Below, piece by piece: positions 23,425-33,924 of a stretch of DNA of 64,000 nt. The notes under the pieces are model-generated. The model was given only the letters and a program-made list of their open reading frames with translations, ran no database searches and was not told the origin of the DNA. Position 1 is the first letter of the stretch, and each line of letters opens with the position of its first letter. The position numbers and the translations under genes are program-made. Origin of the DNA: Dryococelus australis (Eukaryota; Arthropoda; Insecta; Phasmatodea; Phasmatidae); the NCBI GenBank assembly GCA_029891345.1, contig CM057002.1, positions 19,420,295 to 19,484,294 of the forward strand. Reading direction: 5' to 3'.

Positions 23425-23843
23425 TGTATAGTCCATTCACGGTTTTTTCGGCCGTTTGAAACAAACCTTTGAAAAATCTCCCCGTGTATGACGTGTTTAG
23501 TTATTTTCTAAATACGCCCTGTATCACAAGCGTTTTATACTTGTGTTCATAAAAGTTACTTCTTTTCCTGGTAAATTGAAACGTTATTCATATTTTATAT
23601 AAACTATAATGATTCATATATAAATAATTCGAATTAGATACAGTGAGAAAATAGGTATGCTGGTAGCGCATAGTGAGAAATACTTCTTATACAAAATACT
23701 GTTATTCTAAGTGCGCACAAATTCGGTGCGTTGTCCTCTGGTGTAATTCTCCAGGCTTAGTTTGTACGAGGCGGAGGAATAATCTGGAAGCAGAACTTCA
23801 GCAGGGCTTCAGAAAAGGCTGAAGTAATCGTGAATGGACTATA
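23425..23843. mobile_element. MITE group 2, full copy
   Basis: The left end TATAGTCCATTCACGGTTTT and the right end TCGTGAATGGACTATA are inverted complements. The 415-bp interior includes AAACAAACCTTTGAAAAATC, TACGCCCTGTATCACAAGCG and CGAGGCGGAGGAATAATCTG. The first bases resemble those of group 1 (TTCACGG), so the two groups may share a transposase. Confidence 0.88.
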
Positions 23844-24119
23844 TGTGTATTTTCACGATGTTTTTTAAACGGTAATTTAAATGTAGCGAGCGGCGGTCGC
23901 CCGGGAGACTGTTGGTTAGATGTGGTTTGGCGAGCGTGGCCTTGGTGGGTCTCTACGTTCTCCCCGAGATTGTACCGAGGATCCGCCCCGAAGGAGCCGG
24001 GGGGGGGGGGGGGGGGGAGAGCGTAGTGCGAGCACCTGTTCATGACGTTCGCAATATGAAAGTCGTTTCTAATGCCACCCCTCGTTTGTCTGACGTCAGG
24101 TTAGAAATGGCTACATTTA

Positions 24120-24360
24120 GGTGGTCGCCGGCCTTGAGCGAGCGGTTAGCCTGCTCGCCTCCCATCAAGGCGAACCGGCCGGCCCACTCCCGGATTTTCG
24201 CAAGTGGGAACCGTGCCGGACGATGTCGCTGGTGGGCGGGTTGTCTCGAGGATATCCCGTTTTCCCCACCCTTGTATTCCGGCGCTGCTCCATTCTCACC
24301 TCATTTCACCCTCAAGGTCTCGTTGTTAAGAGCCGCCCAAATCTCTCGACTCTAGCAGTT
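24120..24360 (+). mobile_element. tRNA-derived SINE, same family
   Basis: A head with GAGCGAGCGGTTAGCCTG (box-A-like) precedes GGCGAACCGGCCGGCC and the body CTCCCGGATTTTCGCAAGTG, CCGGACGATGTCGCTGGTGG and GAGCCGCCCAAATCTCTCGA. This body is shared with the copies at 13265, 34117 and 372 (reverse). Translated frames of this body often appear as spurious proteins in insect annotations, so the frame through it should not be called a gene. Confidence 0.78.
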
Positions 24361-24467
24361 ATCACATTTGAGGATCCCTTAATTTTACTGGAGGAAAGTC
24401 TGAAGCAGATAGTATGTTGGATACAGCAGTCTGTGAAAGCGTGTCGACGGCCATACCGCCCTTTTAT

Positions 24468-24713
24468 AGGCTATTCACGATAAAGTGAGCACTTTTTAAG
24501 GCCATCCCAACAGCCGCTAATAACTAATAAATATAATTTTTTGCAGTTTCACTTGTTACCTTTTGAGAGTGTAGAGATTTATACACTGTGCATATTAGTC
24601 ACATAGCAACGCTTATATTAAGAAGTGGTCGAAAGATAGAAATTTGCTGAAAGGTAAATTTAGCAGGGTTTTAAAGTTCTCACTTTACCGTGAACGGCCT
24701 ATAACCTGGTGGT
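24468..24713. mobile_element. MITE group 1, short form, full copy
   Basis: The left end GGCTATTCACGATAAAGTGA and right end TCTCACTTTACCGTGAACGG are an inverted pair. The interior parallels the copy at 13501, for example TATTAGTCACATAGCAACG here against TATTAGTCACGTTGCAATG there. Confidence 0.9.
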
Positions 24714-24782
24714 CTTCTGATCCCCGTGGTTCAATACGGTACGGTAGAGTAATTACAAAGTTAGGCATGGAGGAGAGGTATA

Positions 24783-24910
24783 GCGTGTTCACGGTAAAGT
24801 GAGCACTTTTTGAAGCAGTCTCATCAGACAATAACCAATAAATACATTTCATCGTGGCCTCGGACTTCTTGTTTTTGAGTATGTTGAAATGTGTGCGCTG
24901 TTTGTTACTC
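24783..24910. mobile_element. MITE group 1, short form, left half only
   Basis: GTGTTCACGGTAAAGTGAGC and the interior CAGACAATAACCAATAAATA parallel the left halves at 13501 and 24468. No right end follows. It lies 70 bp after the complete copy. Confidence 0.75.
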
Positions 24911-25674
24911 GAATGTAAAAGCAGTTTTTAATCATGGTGGAAGAAGTCAAAATATCATATCATGCATGCGTGTCTGAGGTGTTTTTCTTTTCGTAGGTAA
25001 ACAAGTTTGGGTTTCGTCAAAACACGGCCGCCAACCTTGCACTTTAACTCCACTACAGTTTGCGCAATGTCTACAGTTGGATCAGCAGTGTACAACTATG
25101 CTTATAAATGGCTCTGGTTGCAATCTACTTTAGACGTTGTGTAAACACGGGTTACGCACCACGGTAAAAGTTACCCATCAGAATATTCATGACGTCACAG
25201 ACAAGCGGAAACAAAATAGTAGCCACTTTCGCCTATTCACGAGATCATCGTCGTCTTGTATTTGTTTTTTGTTTAGCTACACGAAATAAAGTAGCAAATA
25301 AAGCAACCACTTAACGTAAATTAACGTAACTATGTCTGCGGAATCCATTTTCGCAAAAATAATTGCCAGTAACACCCATTAAATAAACATTTTCGTAAAT
25401 AAATCAACACACAAAATGTACTCTGCAAAATCTTTACACTTTTGTTGTAACCATGCAAGTTTGCTCACGGTAACGATTATCGACGAATAAAGAATAGGCA
25501 ACGCTTGAGTTGACAGAAATTATGTACGTCGATTATTTATGAAAGACAAAAAATTCATAATGTAGGATTATTTTATCTAAAATAAAATGTATACGAATTT
25601 ACTAAAAGTTATCGCCAGATCACCTCTGAACTTGCTTTCGTATTTCATAAACTTGCCAGAAACAGGAATGCTCA

Positions 25675-25679
<5 letters not shown>

Positions 25680-25717
<38 letters not shown>
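25680..25717. repeat. TA microsatellite
   Basis: About nineteen uninterrupted TA dinucleotides. Confidence 0.9.
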
Positions 25718-25721
<4 letters not shown>

Positions 25722-25864
25722 TGTCTCGCACGTTGCCGCAGGATGACGGCCGGGCCGGGGGGGGGGGGGTGCTGGTCCTCAAGTTTTCCTCTCCAGATAA
25801 CAGATTTTCAAACAACTCCTATTGCTGTTCTTCGTCATTGCCCGCTGTCTTCGTTTTTTGAAAG

Positions 25865-25990
25865 TTCCGCTGTTGTTGAGTGGCTTGCCCTAAGTCTCCC
25901 GCCGAGGGGGTTCGGGGTTCGGTACCCGGCCCTCTCACCCCTCGAGTCTTGCATGTCGGGAACGTGGCAGGCGTTGTAGTTGGCACGCTT
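25865..25990 (+). mobile_element. Possible SINE head, diverged
   Basis: The sequence TGTTGAGTGGCTTGCCC followed by GGGGTTCGGTACCCGG and CGAGTCTTGCATGTCGGGAA resembles the box A, box B and first body block of the main SINE family, but is truncated after about 125 bp. Confidence 0.5.
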
Positions 25991-26251
25991 GTTTCCCGCG
26001 CCAAATTAACTTCTCAAAACTAAGAACTATAGAAAGGTCTTGCAGTGCCTGAATTCCCGAAACTTTACGGAAAGAACAGAATTTAAACTATGGTAATGTA
26101 TTTTGTTGGGGTTATATTTTTTGACAATATGCTCGGGTATGCTGGTCACTGTCATGTTCAGAAATAGTTGAAGCAGTGTATAGTTTTAATTTTAAAAATT
26201 ACCACCTCATTGCAGAAATACAGGATGTGGCAGAAATACCTCCCACATTTG

Positions 26252-29013
26252 AAGGGCTTATTTTAATAGTGGTACACGTCCTATTTAGTGTTCATTTTGA
26301 GATACAGAGACTTGAATATAAATGAGTGTCAAAAATCCTGTTTTCGAGATATGTGATATAATGAAGTCCAGAGCTTGTTGCAAGAGATTGACCTTTCTTT
26401 CTATGGTTTGGTTAATTAAATGTCAGTGGAGTATGCCCAAAAAAATGGGGGCGAATGAAGTTTTACTATTATTAAAATAATATAAATTCAAAATTGGAAA
26501 TAAACCCGAATATGCAAATCGAGATGTACCAGTTTTAAACTAAAATAAATTCGAAATTGGAGGTAAACCAGAATGGAAACACTATAGTAAAAATTAATAA
26601 TTAATATTTAGAACACAAATACAATTCAATTCCATTGTAAAAAACTTTTATAGGACAGAATTTTTTACAACATAAAATTCAATGTCGCTGTAATAAAGTA
26701 ACTATTTTAAAGATTTAAATTAATTATTTTTTGGAACATAAAAACGGTCAAACTGTAAAACTTAACATGTTCCATTATCACCCTCATTCATCCTAGTCTT
26801 TATCATTATTGTTCTTCATCATTATTTTCTGTTCGTGATTGACAGTAGGGATAAAAGGAAGCAAAGTAAGCATACCCTGTTTCTTCTGTACATGCATCTT
26901 TCTTGCATGGGGATACAGTAGTGAAATTTCAATTGTGCCATATTCTTGATGTCTTCCTCTTCCATGTTTGGGAGCAAGGATGAGCACATAAAAGTCAATC
27001 TTCTCATTCACCTTTTCTTTGTAAAGAATTTTGTATGGCTTCTGTCTCTCAAATAAAATCTCATCCATTTGATTTTAAGCCAGTTACATTCATCATTGTC
27101 TTCATTTTTTTCCTCCTTACCACTGCATTTTGCAATCCCTTGAGTGACAAGAAGTCACAATGCTTCATTTCTGTGCTTATAAATTTATTTTTCCTTCCAG
27201 CGTTCCTTATTACTTCACAAATATCTACTGGCGAAGACAGAAACGATTTCTTATTTAATTTCTTTTCAATAAGACCAAAGTCCTTGTCATTAGGCAGATA
27301 TGAGTGGCCCGGCAGCAAGAACTTTAAATCGAAGGTGTTGAAACTTGGTTCAGGATCTTGTGTTACTTTCGTTAGGGTTAATGCAATATTTATATTCCTG
27401 TTTTGTCCACCACATGTGTCACTGTAAGCAATTACATGTTTCTGGGAACTAACATATTTTTATGAATGTGTTTCAGTAAACAGGTACCAACTTCCTGTGA
27501 GCCTTTTCAACCAGATGCTTCATCCCAGAAATACATATAGATACTAGTATCTGTTAAATTGGGGCATCCAAAATTGTACATATACATGTTTCTTTTGTAA
27601 TAAGATATTAATTTTGTTAGTTTAGGAAATGCTAGTGCTTTTTGCAGGTCGAAGGTAAGCACTAACACTTTGGAATCGGGGTCGTTACTGCATTCAGTGT
27701 CGGTGGACATTGCATTTCTTGCAGCTTCAGCTTTCCTAAGGTGTAACTCGTGTTCAGTTTTAAGTATACGTTTCTCTTCCTCATTTGAAGCAGCTTGAAT
27801 TTTAAAGTGCAATTTGTCGCAAAAACTGCACGTGTCTTTACGTGGTGTTCGAAATGAGAGGTTGAAGTCATTTTTAAAAACTTTCCTGTAGATGTGTTCC
27901 CCCCACAAATTGCTTATTTTCAGACACACGTTTTTCTTTGTAGAAATTGTACATTTTAGCCACACTAAGCTCGGGTTTAAATTTCGCTTGTGTGGATTAT
28001 CCCCCCTTGCATAATGGGTCTCGGAAACTGGAAACCATTTAATGTGTTCCTTGACGTCTTTGATAAGGCCTTTTGGTATGCAGTTTCTGTTCTCATGTTT
28101 ACCCCTTCTAACTTGCTTTTTGTCAAAAGCCTAGAAAGTCTACCATTGGAAATGGCAAAAGTATTCAGGAAAAACTTCTTGCAAACTATCACACTGCTTC
28201 CATTTACCTGTACTTGGTATACGAAAATGAAACTTTTCTGAGAACCAGAGCTATCTTGGGCATCTGCATTTTACAGAATGGCAAGCACATAAACCATTCA
28301 GGTAATTGTTTTGGCGATCAAGATCACCCATAGCCCACAAATTGTCAAATAGATTTTTTCTCTCAACAGTAGAAATTTTATTTGAACAATTACGCACACA
28401 CTTGCAGTCCAAATTACAAAATGTTTTGAAGAAATTATTTTACCTGTTTTTGTGGAGTATAATTCCCCAGTGTTTCTTTTTCTTTTCCAAATATTTTGTT
28501 TATTTGCGTCTGTTTCTCTTTCACCCTTTTTGCTGTGAGTACACTTCCTTTTTCCCTGAATATTTTTAGTCGTTCCATTTTCACAACCATTAATAACAGT
28601 TTCTGTTGTCTCGTCATTTCTTTCTCTGTCATCTGAAGCATTTTCGGCATTGGTTCTGGGGTCTGAAATAACACGTACAAAGTAATTACTATTTATAGAG
28701 CAGTACTTATTTTTTAATAATAGTGAAATAAATTCAGTAAGAAACCTGCATTTTCTATTATTTTTGTCAACATAACCTAAATTTGTAAACACTTTAATTT
28801 TACAATGAAATATCCGTGATACTAAGAAAATATGTATGTGAATTATGTTGACCTTCAGTAATATGAACATTTGGATCATCAATAACATAAGTCGTTTGAT
28901 ATTACTTTAGAATACATCAATTATTAGAATTAACTTGTCTTTAACACGATGGTGTGGATATCTCCATTTTTTTTTAGAAATTGGAGTTGTACCACTATTA
29001 AAATAAGCCCTTT
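26252..29013 (-). mobile_element. 2.8-kb DNA transposon nested in the mariner-like element
   Basis: The insertion is bounded by an inverted repeat: GGGCTTATTTTAATAGTGGT at the left (26254) and its exact complement at the right (28989-29010). The pentamer ATTTG occurs just outside both ends (26247-26251 and 29014-29018) and is a plausible target duplication, although the exact boundary is ambiguous by one or two bases. The interior encodes a decayed transposase-like protein on the - strand. Insertion within the mariner-like element shows that this element is the younger of the two. Confidence 0.7.
26800..28890 (-). pseudogene. Decayed transposase-like gene (DUF7869-type family)
   Basis: Reading on the - strand from about 28890, fragments in shifting frames give a basic N-terminal region with KRKRNTGELYSTKTGK, and a middle part with FRTPRKDTCSFCDKLHFKIQ, a Cys-x2-Cys segment. 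A 'LQKALAFPKLTKLISYYKRN' stretch follows, then YNFGCPNLTDTSIYMYFWDE and, further on, LPGHSYLPNDKDFGLIEKKL. The C-terminal part ends LYPHARKMHVQKKQGMLTLL. This order matches a transposase-like protein repeatedly annotated in insect genomes; I associate it with DUF7869 but could not check. Several frameshifts and stops break it. Confidence 0.6.
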
Positions 29014-29243
29014 ATTTGTAATGTAAATCTCAAAGCAACATTAGGAGCTATTCAAAAATTATTTTTAGGTTTGAACGAGCTGTACTGACCATTTATGTCG
29101 CAGACATAAACACATTAACCATCTCGTAGTTCCGAAAATGATATCCTCCAAATGCAGATTGTCCTTTCTATGCAGTACCTAAGTTTCTCCCCGAAGCTAC
29201 GCATGACTCTGCTGGTCATGTCTGGTGAAATTGCTGCAATTTC

Positions 29244-29690
29244 TTGATGGGTGGCAGCTTTCAGGTCGCCAATTGGAGAAGAACTGCTTCAACTTTAAAA
29301 ATGAATTCACCCGACAGGTCTCTGGTTCGAGCACCAGAGAACATCCATGCAGTGACACAAGCTATTACACAATCTCCTCAACGTTCAGCCTATAGACATG
29401 CAGTTGCTATGGGGGTATCTGAGTGCACCGTAAGGAGAATTTTACACACAGAGATGAAGTTCCATCCTATAAAATGGTGGGTGTGCAGGAACTCTGTGAA
29501 CATGATTGTGCCAACTGCAGAGCATTTTGTGAGTCTATCCTGGAAGCCATTCCAGCTGATGCCAGTGTACTGTCACATGACATAGCTCACCAGACATGAC
29601 CAGGAGAGTAGTGTGGAACTTCAGGGAGAGACTTCTGAATTGCATGGAAAAGGACAGTCTGCATTTAGAGGATAATATTGTCAAAACCAC
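29244..29690 (+). pseudogene. Mariner-like transposase remnant, internally deleted
   Basis: The frame from 29244 carries a helix-turn-helix region: PENIHAVTQAITQSPQRSAY, then a second helix in VAMGVSECTVRRILHTEMKF. This is the N-terminal DNA-binding part of a transposase family common in insect genomes, inferred from pattern memory. After a frame change the sequence resembles the start of the catalytic domain (SILEAIPADASVLSHDIAHQ), then a stop. At about 29600 it jumps to what looks like the extreme C-terminus (VVWNFRERLLNCMEKDSLHL). Nearly all of the catalytic core, including the acidic triad, is missing, so the copy cannot be active. Confidence 0.72.
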
Positions 29691-30840
29691 GTGCCGGTGA
29701 ATGTGTGTGTCTGTAACGTAAATAGCCAGCACAGATTGTTCAAACTGTGAAATAACATTTTGAAAGCTTCTAGCGTTGCTTTGTTATTTACATTACAAAT
29801 GCAGGAGTTATTTCTGCTGCATCCTGTATTATAATATAAACTATAAAATAAGTAATGTGCCAAAATTACCTTAGCATCAACAAAATAATATGACAACTGT
29901 ACAATATTAATTTACATATCTTAAGGAAATAATCCTTTTTTTAAACAAGATTTTTTTGACAGAAACTTTTAAAATATGAAATTCTGTTAAAATTTAGAGA
30001 ATCTTGTATTAATCTATGTTGTTGAATTCTGCATAATATTGCTGTATAAATTTCAAAATAACTGTTTTTGTACTGGTTTTGTGGTTTATATACATTATTC
30101 AAAAGATAGTCAACAATATTTATACAAAAATCATACTTTTTTCAGCTATTGCTGTATGTGATAGTCAGTATAATGTAGCCAATCAAGTAAACCCCATTAA
30201 AATATATTAATAAGTTCAAATTCATTTTGTGATTTTATATTTTGAAATTTCTTGCACAGAAAGATCCTACCATAGCCCTGGATGTTGTGCTGTCATGGAT
30301 GTTGTTCTCAGCTGAGGTAGAGAGAGGTTGTTAATTCACCACTGGAACTAGTTAATATAGGCAATTTTCGCCCTTTCCACTCCTAGAAGGCAGGAGAAAA
30401 TTTTGTTGGCCACGTCCTTAAAAATGTAAATTGTGTACAGATCTCCATAATGTTAATATATATACAGCACTCCCCCGCTCCACTTTTTCACTGGGTTATC
30501 AGACTGGAAGTTTCGTAAAGTTTTCATCCCTTCTCTGTGTTGTACATATTATGACCCCTGTATACCCTAAATGTGAACTGTACCACATCATTCTAAGTGT
30601 GTATTCTAAAGGGAATATGTAAATTTGTATACTGTATGTTTTCTTTTGAAAAGAACTTCAGCTTTTCAGTTAACATTGGTGTTGAATTTTTCAGACTATT
30701 ACCTAAAAGCGTTTGATTGGAAATTGGAAAATTTTTGTAAATGATTACAGAAATGTGATGTAGTTTGTACCCATGATTGTGTCTTACGTGTATGATGTTG
30801 AGAGCAGTATGAAGCAGCGTGGTTTGTTTCCTTGTTGCAG

Positions 30841-30925
30841 ACACATCCCCAAGGCGAAGGCCACCACTATGGCAGAGACACCAGAGCTGAAAAGGATCGC
30901 AGAGAACACCAAGATACAGTCAAAT
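30841..30925 (+). CDS. Lasp: Lasp internal exon A: end of LIM region and start of nebulin repeat 1
   Basis: This 85-bp exon encodes the segment HIPKAKATTMAETPELKRIA followed by ENTKIQSN. It matches the piece of insect Lasp directly after the LIM domain, where the last zinc-binding histidine-containing segment leads into the first nebulin-like repeat. Lasp is an actin-binding LIM/nebulin/SH3 protein of muscle and cell cortex (family knowledge). The acceptor is a pyrimidine-rich tract ending TTGTTGCAG, and the donor is GTGAGT. The first base completes a codon begun in the previous exon, so entry is phase 2; the exon ends on a codon boundary and joins exon B in frame. The preceding LIM exon was not found in the window. 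Confidence 0.93.
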
Positions 30926-31264
30926 GTGAGTGTGTACACTTTCAGCATATCTTGTACGTGTGTGGAGTCCACCCTTGCATAAGTTTTGGTGCCTTTTGGC
31001 AAAGAAACACAGAACTATTGTAAGATGTTTAATCTTCTCTACTCAGGTAATGTTTTCTAACCCGTCACCAAATGGCTGAAAAACAAACATTTTGAGTGGT
31101 GCTAAGTTACCCCAGCAAGTGCAGAGTAACCTCGGTGTACTGTACTTCATGTTGTCAGTTCCAGCAGGTTTTTTAATACTTAGTTTGTAATTGTCATGTG
31201 GAAGAAGAGAGGATTGCTGCTCCAGCCACATTACTCATTGCAGAAGGGGTAGATTGGTCAGTGG

Positions 31265-31930
31265 CATGCTTATATAGTCCTTTGCCCCTGGGTAGGTATG
31301 CAGGTAGGTAGGTAGGTAAGACTCTACACCTCTTAGACAGTGAGGTCATAGAGATGGAGCTGGTTTCTCAGAGAAGTAGGAGCGGTGGGGAAGGGACTCG
31401 GCCACGGGCTGTAGTAAGGAACCATCCCAGCCAGCGTTCACCTGGAGCAAGGCTTCCCAAAGTTTTACCATGGTGACGCATTACCAAGCTTCAAGATTTT
31501 ATGCAACACTCCATCCCGGAAATGAAAATAACAGACAAATTAACAGTACTATGTATACATCTTGAATATGAGTAATAAAAACATACATATTTACAGTGTT
31601 GATTAAAGTTTGTTAAGTAAATATACATTTATTGTTCGAAGGGAGGAAAAAACCCAAGTTATCAGTCTTAGCTTTAGTCTGTCATGGCTCACTTGTGCTT
31701 GCAGTCTTACGAATTTCTCTTATTTATTTATGTATATTTGTCAGTTTGCGACACCTCAAATGCATCGAGGTGACACACAGTTCGGAAAGCATTGACCTAG
31801 AGTCATTTCAGTAAGCTACAGAAAACCGAAGTCAAGATGGGCAGACCGGAAATTGAACCGGGATTCTTCCAAATGTGAGTACATTGGTTTACTACTCTTG
31901 CCACTTCACTCAGTCTTTGCTCCTGGGATA
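31265..31930 (-). mobile_element. tRNA-derived SINE, reverse orientation, split by a hAT MITE
   Basis: Read on the - strand from 31930, the sequence has a tRNA-like head with box-A-like GGCAAGAGTAG and box-B-like GGTTCAATTTCC. A body follows with GCCCATCTTGACTTCGGTTT, then (after the insertion) GGGATGGTTCCTTACTACAG. The 3' tail is a short CTAC/CTTAC repeat (AGGTAGGT on the + strand at 31290-31318). This head and body layout is that of a widespread insect SINE type recognised from memory. It lies in the Lasp intron between exons A and B. Confidence 0.72.
31448..31794 (+). mobile_element. Non-autonomous hAT MITE inserted in a SINE
   Basis: The left end CAAGGCTTCCCAAAGTTTTA and the reverse-complemented right end CAATGCTTTCCGAACTGTGT form an imperfect inverted repeat of hAT type. 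Flanking 8-mers ACCTGGAG (31440-31447) and ACCTAGAG (31795-31802) match at 7 of 8 bases, a slightly decayed target duplication. The 347-bp interior has no coding potential. It splits the SINE at 31265-31930. Confidence 0.78.
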
Positions 31931-32745
31931 GAACCCAGCACTCACTGGTGAGGAGTGTGAAAAATGTTCATCCCCCCTCCCCTCCTCCTTCACTGCTCAA
32001 TCAATCCTTAAATGGAAGGTGGCGGTTATGATAATTTCCAACTGAACTAGGAACAACTGCAGTTCCAGAAATGTGACTTTGCCTCTTTCTTTTCACTGTG
32101 TCATATTTGTTTGTTACTTGTCTCATTTGTCATTGTGTTAGTCCCTTGGACTGCATCATTTCCTTGATCCTTACATTTTATTCTTGAATTTTGTTCTGTA
32201 GTTAGTGGGCTGTCTGTGCTTTTTTGTTGTACTTTTTATTTAATTTTCCCACTGAACACCAGGATAGTTCAATTTTTTTTTTTCCTGGTGTTGGATTCTT
32301 GGATTTCTAATCCCCCCCCCCCCCCCCCTCATTCTTCGTTTCGCTATTACTATCGTCTTTCTTTTATATTTGACAATTGCAATTCGTGTATCCAAATTCT
32401 CTGTTGTCTCAGAATAGAGCATTTTGTTTCAATTTGTGTGTTCTTAATTTTGCATTATTAGTTGTAAAAACTGTATTTTGTTGTGAAAATAGTTTTTCTT
32501 GGTTCAGAATAGTTGGCATTGGAAGTGGGGTAAAGGCTTGTTATGGCAATGGTTTCATGATGAGTTTGTTCAGAAACAGCATCACTGGATTCATTTACTT
32601 CATAATGGTCTATGTAATCTACCATCCTCTTGTAAAATTATGATTTGTTGATGTATAATAACTGCTGTAAGCTGTTGTAAGTTTTTCTTATATACAATGA
32701 CCACTTAAGCCAAAGTTAATTCTTTACAGTATCAAACATTAAAGA

Positions 32746-33108
32746 AAATGGCACATGAAAGCAGTTTATGTACCTAATTTTTGTCACAAATTGTTTTCCA
32801 GAGAATTTTTAGAAATTTTTTGCGCAAGACAAAAGTAAATAATTTTAAACAACTTCTTACACTGTTGGATATTCAATGCCGTTATTATTCTTGTAGCGCT
32901 GATAAAAGATAATAAATAATATCTTATTTCTTATCTTCCATTAGTGCTCTGAGAATAATAAATACCTTGACTATCTGACATCATAAGAAGGTGTTCAAAA
33001 TAATTATTTATGTCTTGTCATGCCAAAAATTTCAATAAACCTTATGAAGGAAAAAAACTTGTGGCAAAAATCAGGTGAATATACTGCTTTTGTGCACCAT
33101 TTTTCTTA
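32746..33108. mobile_element. MITE group 3, copy in a Lasp intron
   Basis: The left end AATGGCACATGAAAGCAGTT and right end ACTGCTTTTGTGCACCATTT are inverted relatives. AGTGCTCTGAGAATAATAAA and TTATTTATGTCTTGTCATGC in the interior match the 18822 copy. Confidence 0.82.
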
Positions 33109-33924
33109 AAGTAACTGCTGTAGAAGTGAGAGCACTCTGAGCAAACAGGTTGTCAATAATGTGTTTTAAACACAAGAAACTGTGAAGGAAAGCCAACCTG
33201 CCAGCCAGTGAACTTACTTCCATCCATCTTCTCCTTCCTCTGATAGTGAATACCATTGGTTGCCGTTATGTAACTGAGCATGTTTGGTTATGTGACGGTG
33301 TAAGACTGGTTCTGTTCCACCAACTGCTCTGGGGATGATTTTTCCCCACATAGTTTTCCACTAGCATTGCAGACAAATGCCAGGGTACAGTTTACAGTTG
33401 CACATTCTTCTCTGCTGTTTCCAACAAAAACATTTTTTTTCATATTTAAGTTACAAGTAACCTGGAGGAGTACTGCTATAGGTTTAATTTTTTGTTAACT
33501 TGAATTCACTCCCAAATGTTTCCATTGCATGATGTAAAACTGCACTGCAGTAAAACACTGCACAAATTTAAAGGAGGTTGCATGAGGCACGTGCCTCTGC
33601 TGTAATAATCTTTAACAGACATATTACAGAAGTGGAGTTTGAGGAGTGCACAATTTGAGAATAAAAAGGTAAAATAATACATTAATTTTCTACAGTGAAA
33701 ATTGCTTTGAAATCTGCTGTCATGCTTTTCAAGAGTTACTTTTTATCGTATCTGTCCACATTTATATAAATTTATGCTTGCTAAAATGTAAACAAATTAC
33801 AGAATCTGAATAACTTGGTAGAAATGTGTTAGTTCATCAAAATACGTAGTCACAAAAGTAGGATTTTATTTTTTTTCTGCAATAATGGCTTCCAAACATC
33901 TTGCACAGTGTTAGTTTATGAGCA

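Larger units (their letters stand above)
25000..26218. other. Non-coding spacer before the nested transposons
   Basis: Contains the TA run at 25680, a G run near 25758 and the possible SINE head at 25865. No coding sequence recognised. Confidence 0.55.
26221..29826 (+). mobile_element. Mariner-like DNA transposon, split by a nested insertion
   Basis: The left end reads CAGGATGTGGCAGAAATACC and the right end, reverse-complemented, reads CAGGATGCAGCAGAAATAAC, so the two form a terminal inverted repeat. Each end is flanked by TA (26219-26220 and 29827-29828), the target duplication of the Tc1/mariner superfamily. Without the nested 2.8-kb insertion (26252-29013) the element is about 0.84 kb, so it is internally deleted as well. 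The remaining coding sequence is at 29244-29690. Confidence 0.8.

Noticed and set aside
23912..24483. 147- and 120-codon frames around 24100-24480
   Set aside because: They cover the SINE body, whose translation is a well-known source of false insect proteins.
1..30840. Search for the Lasp LIM-domain exon(s)
   Set aside because: No Cys-x2-Cys zinc-binding pattern with a donor in the required phase was seen; it most likely lies upstream of the window or was missed by eye.
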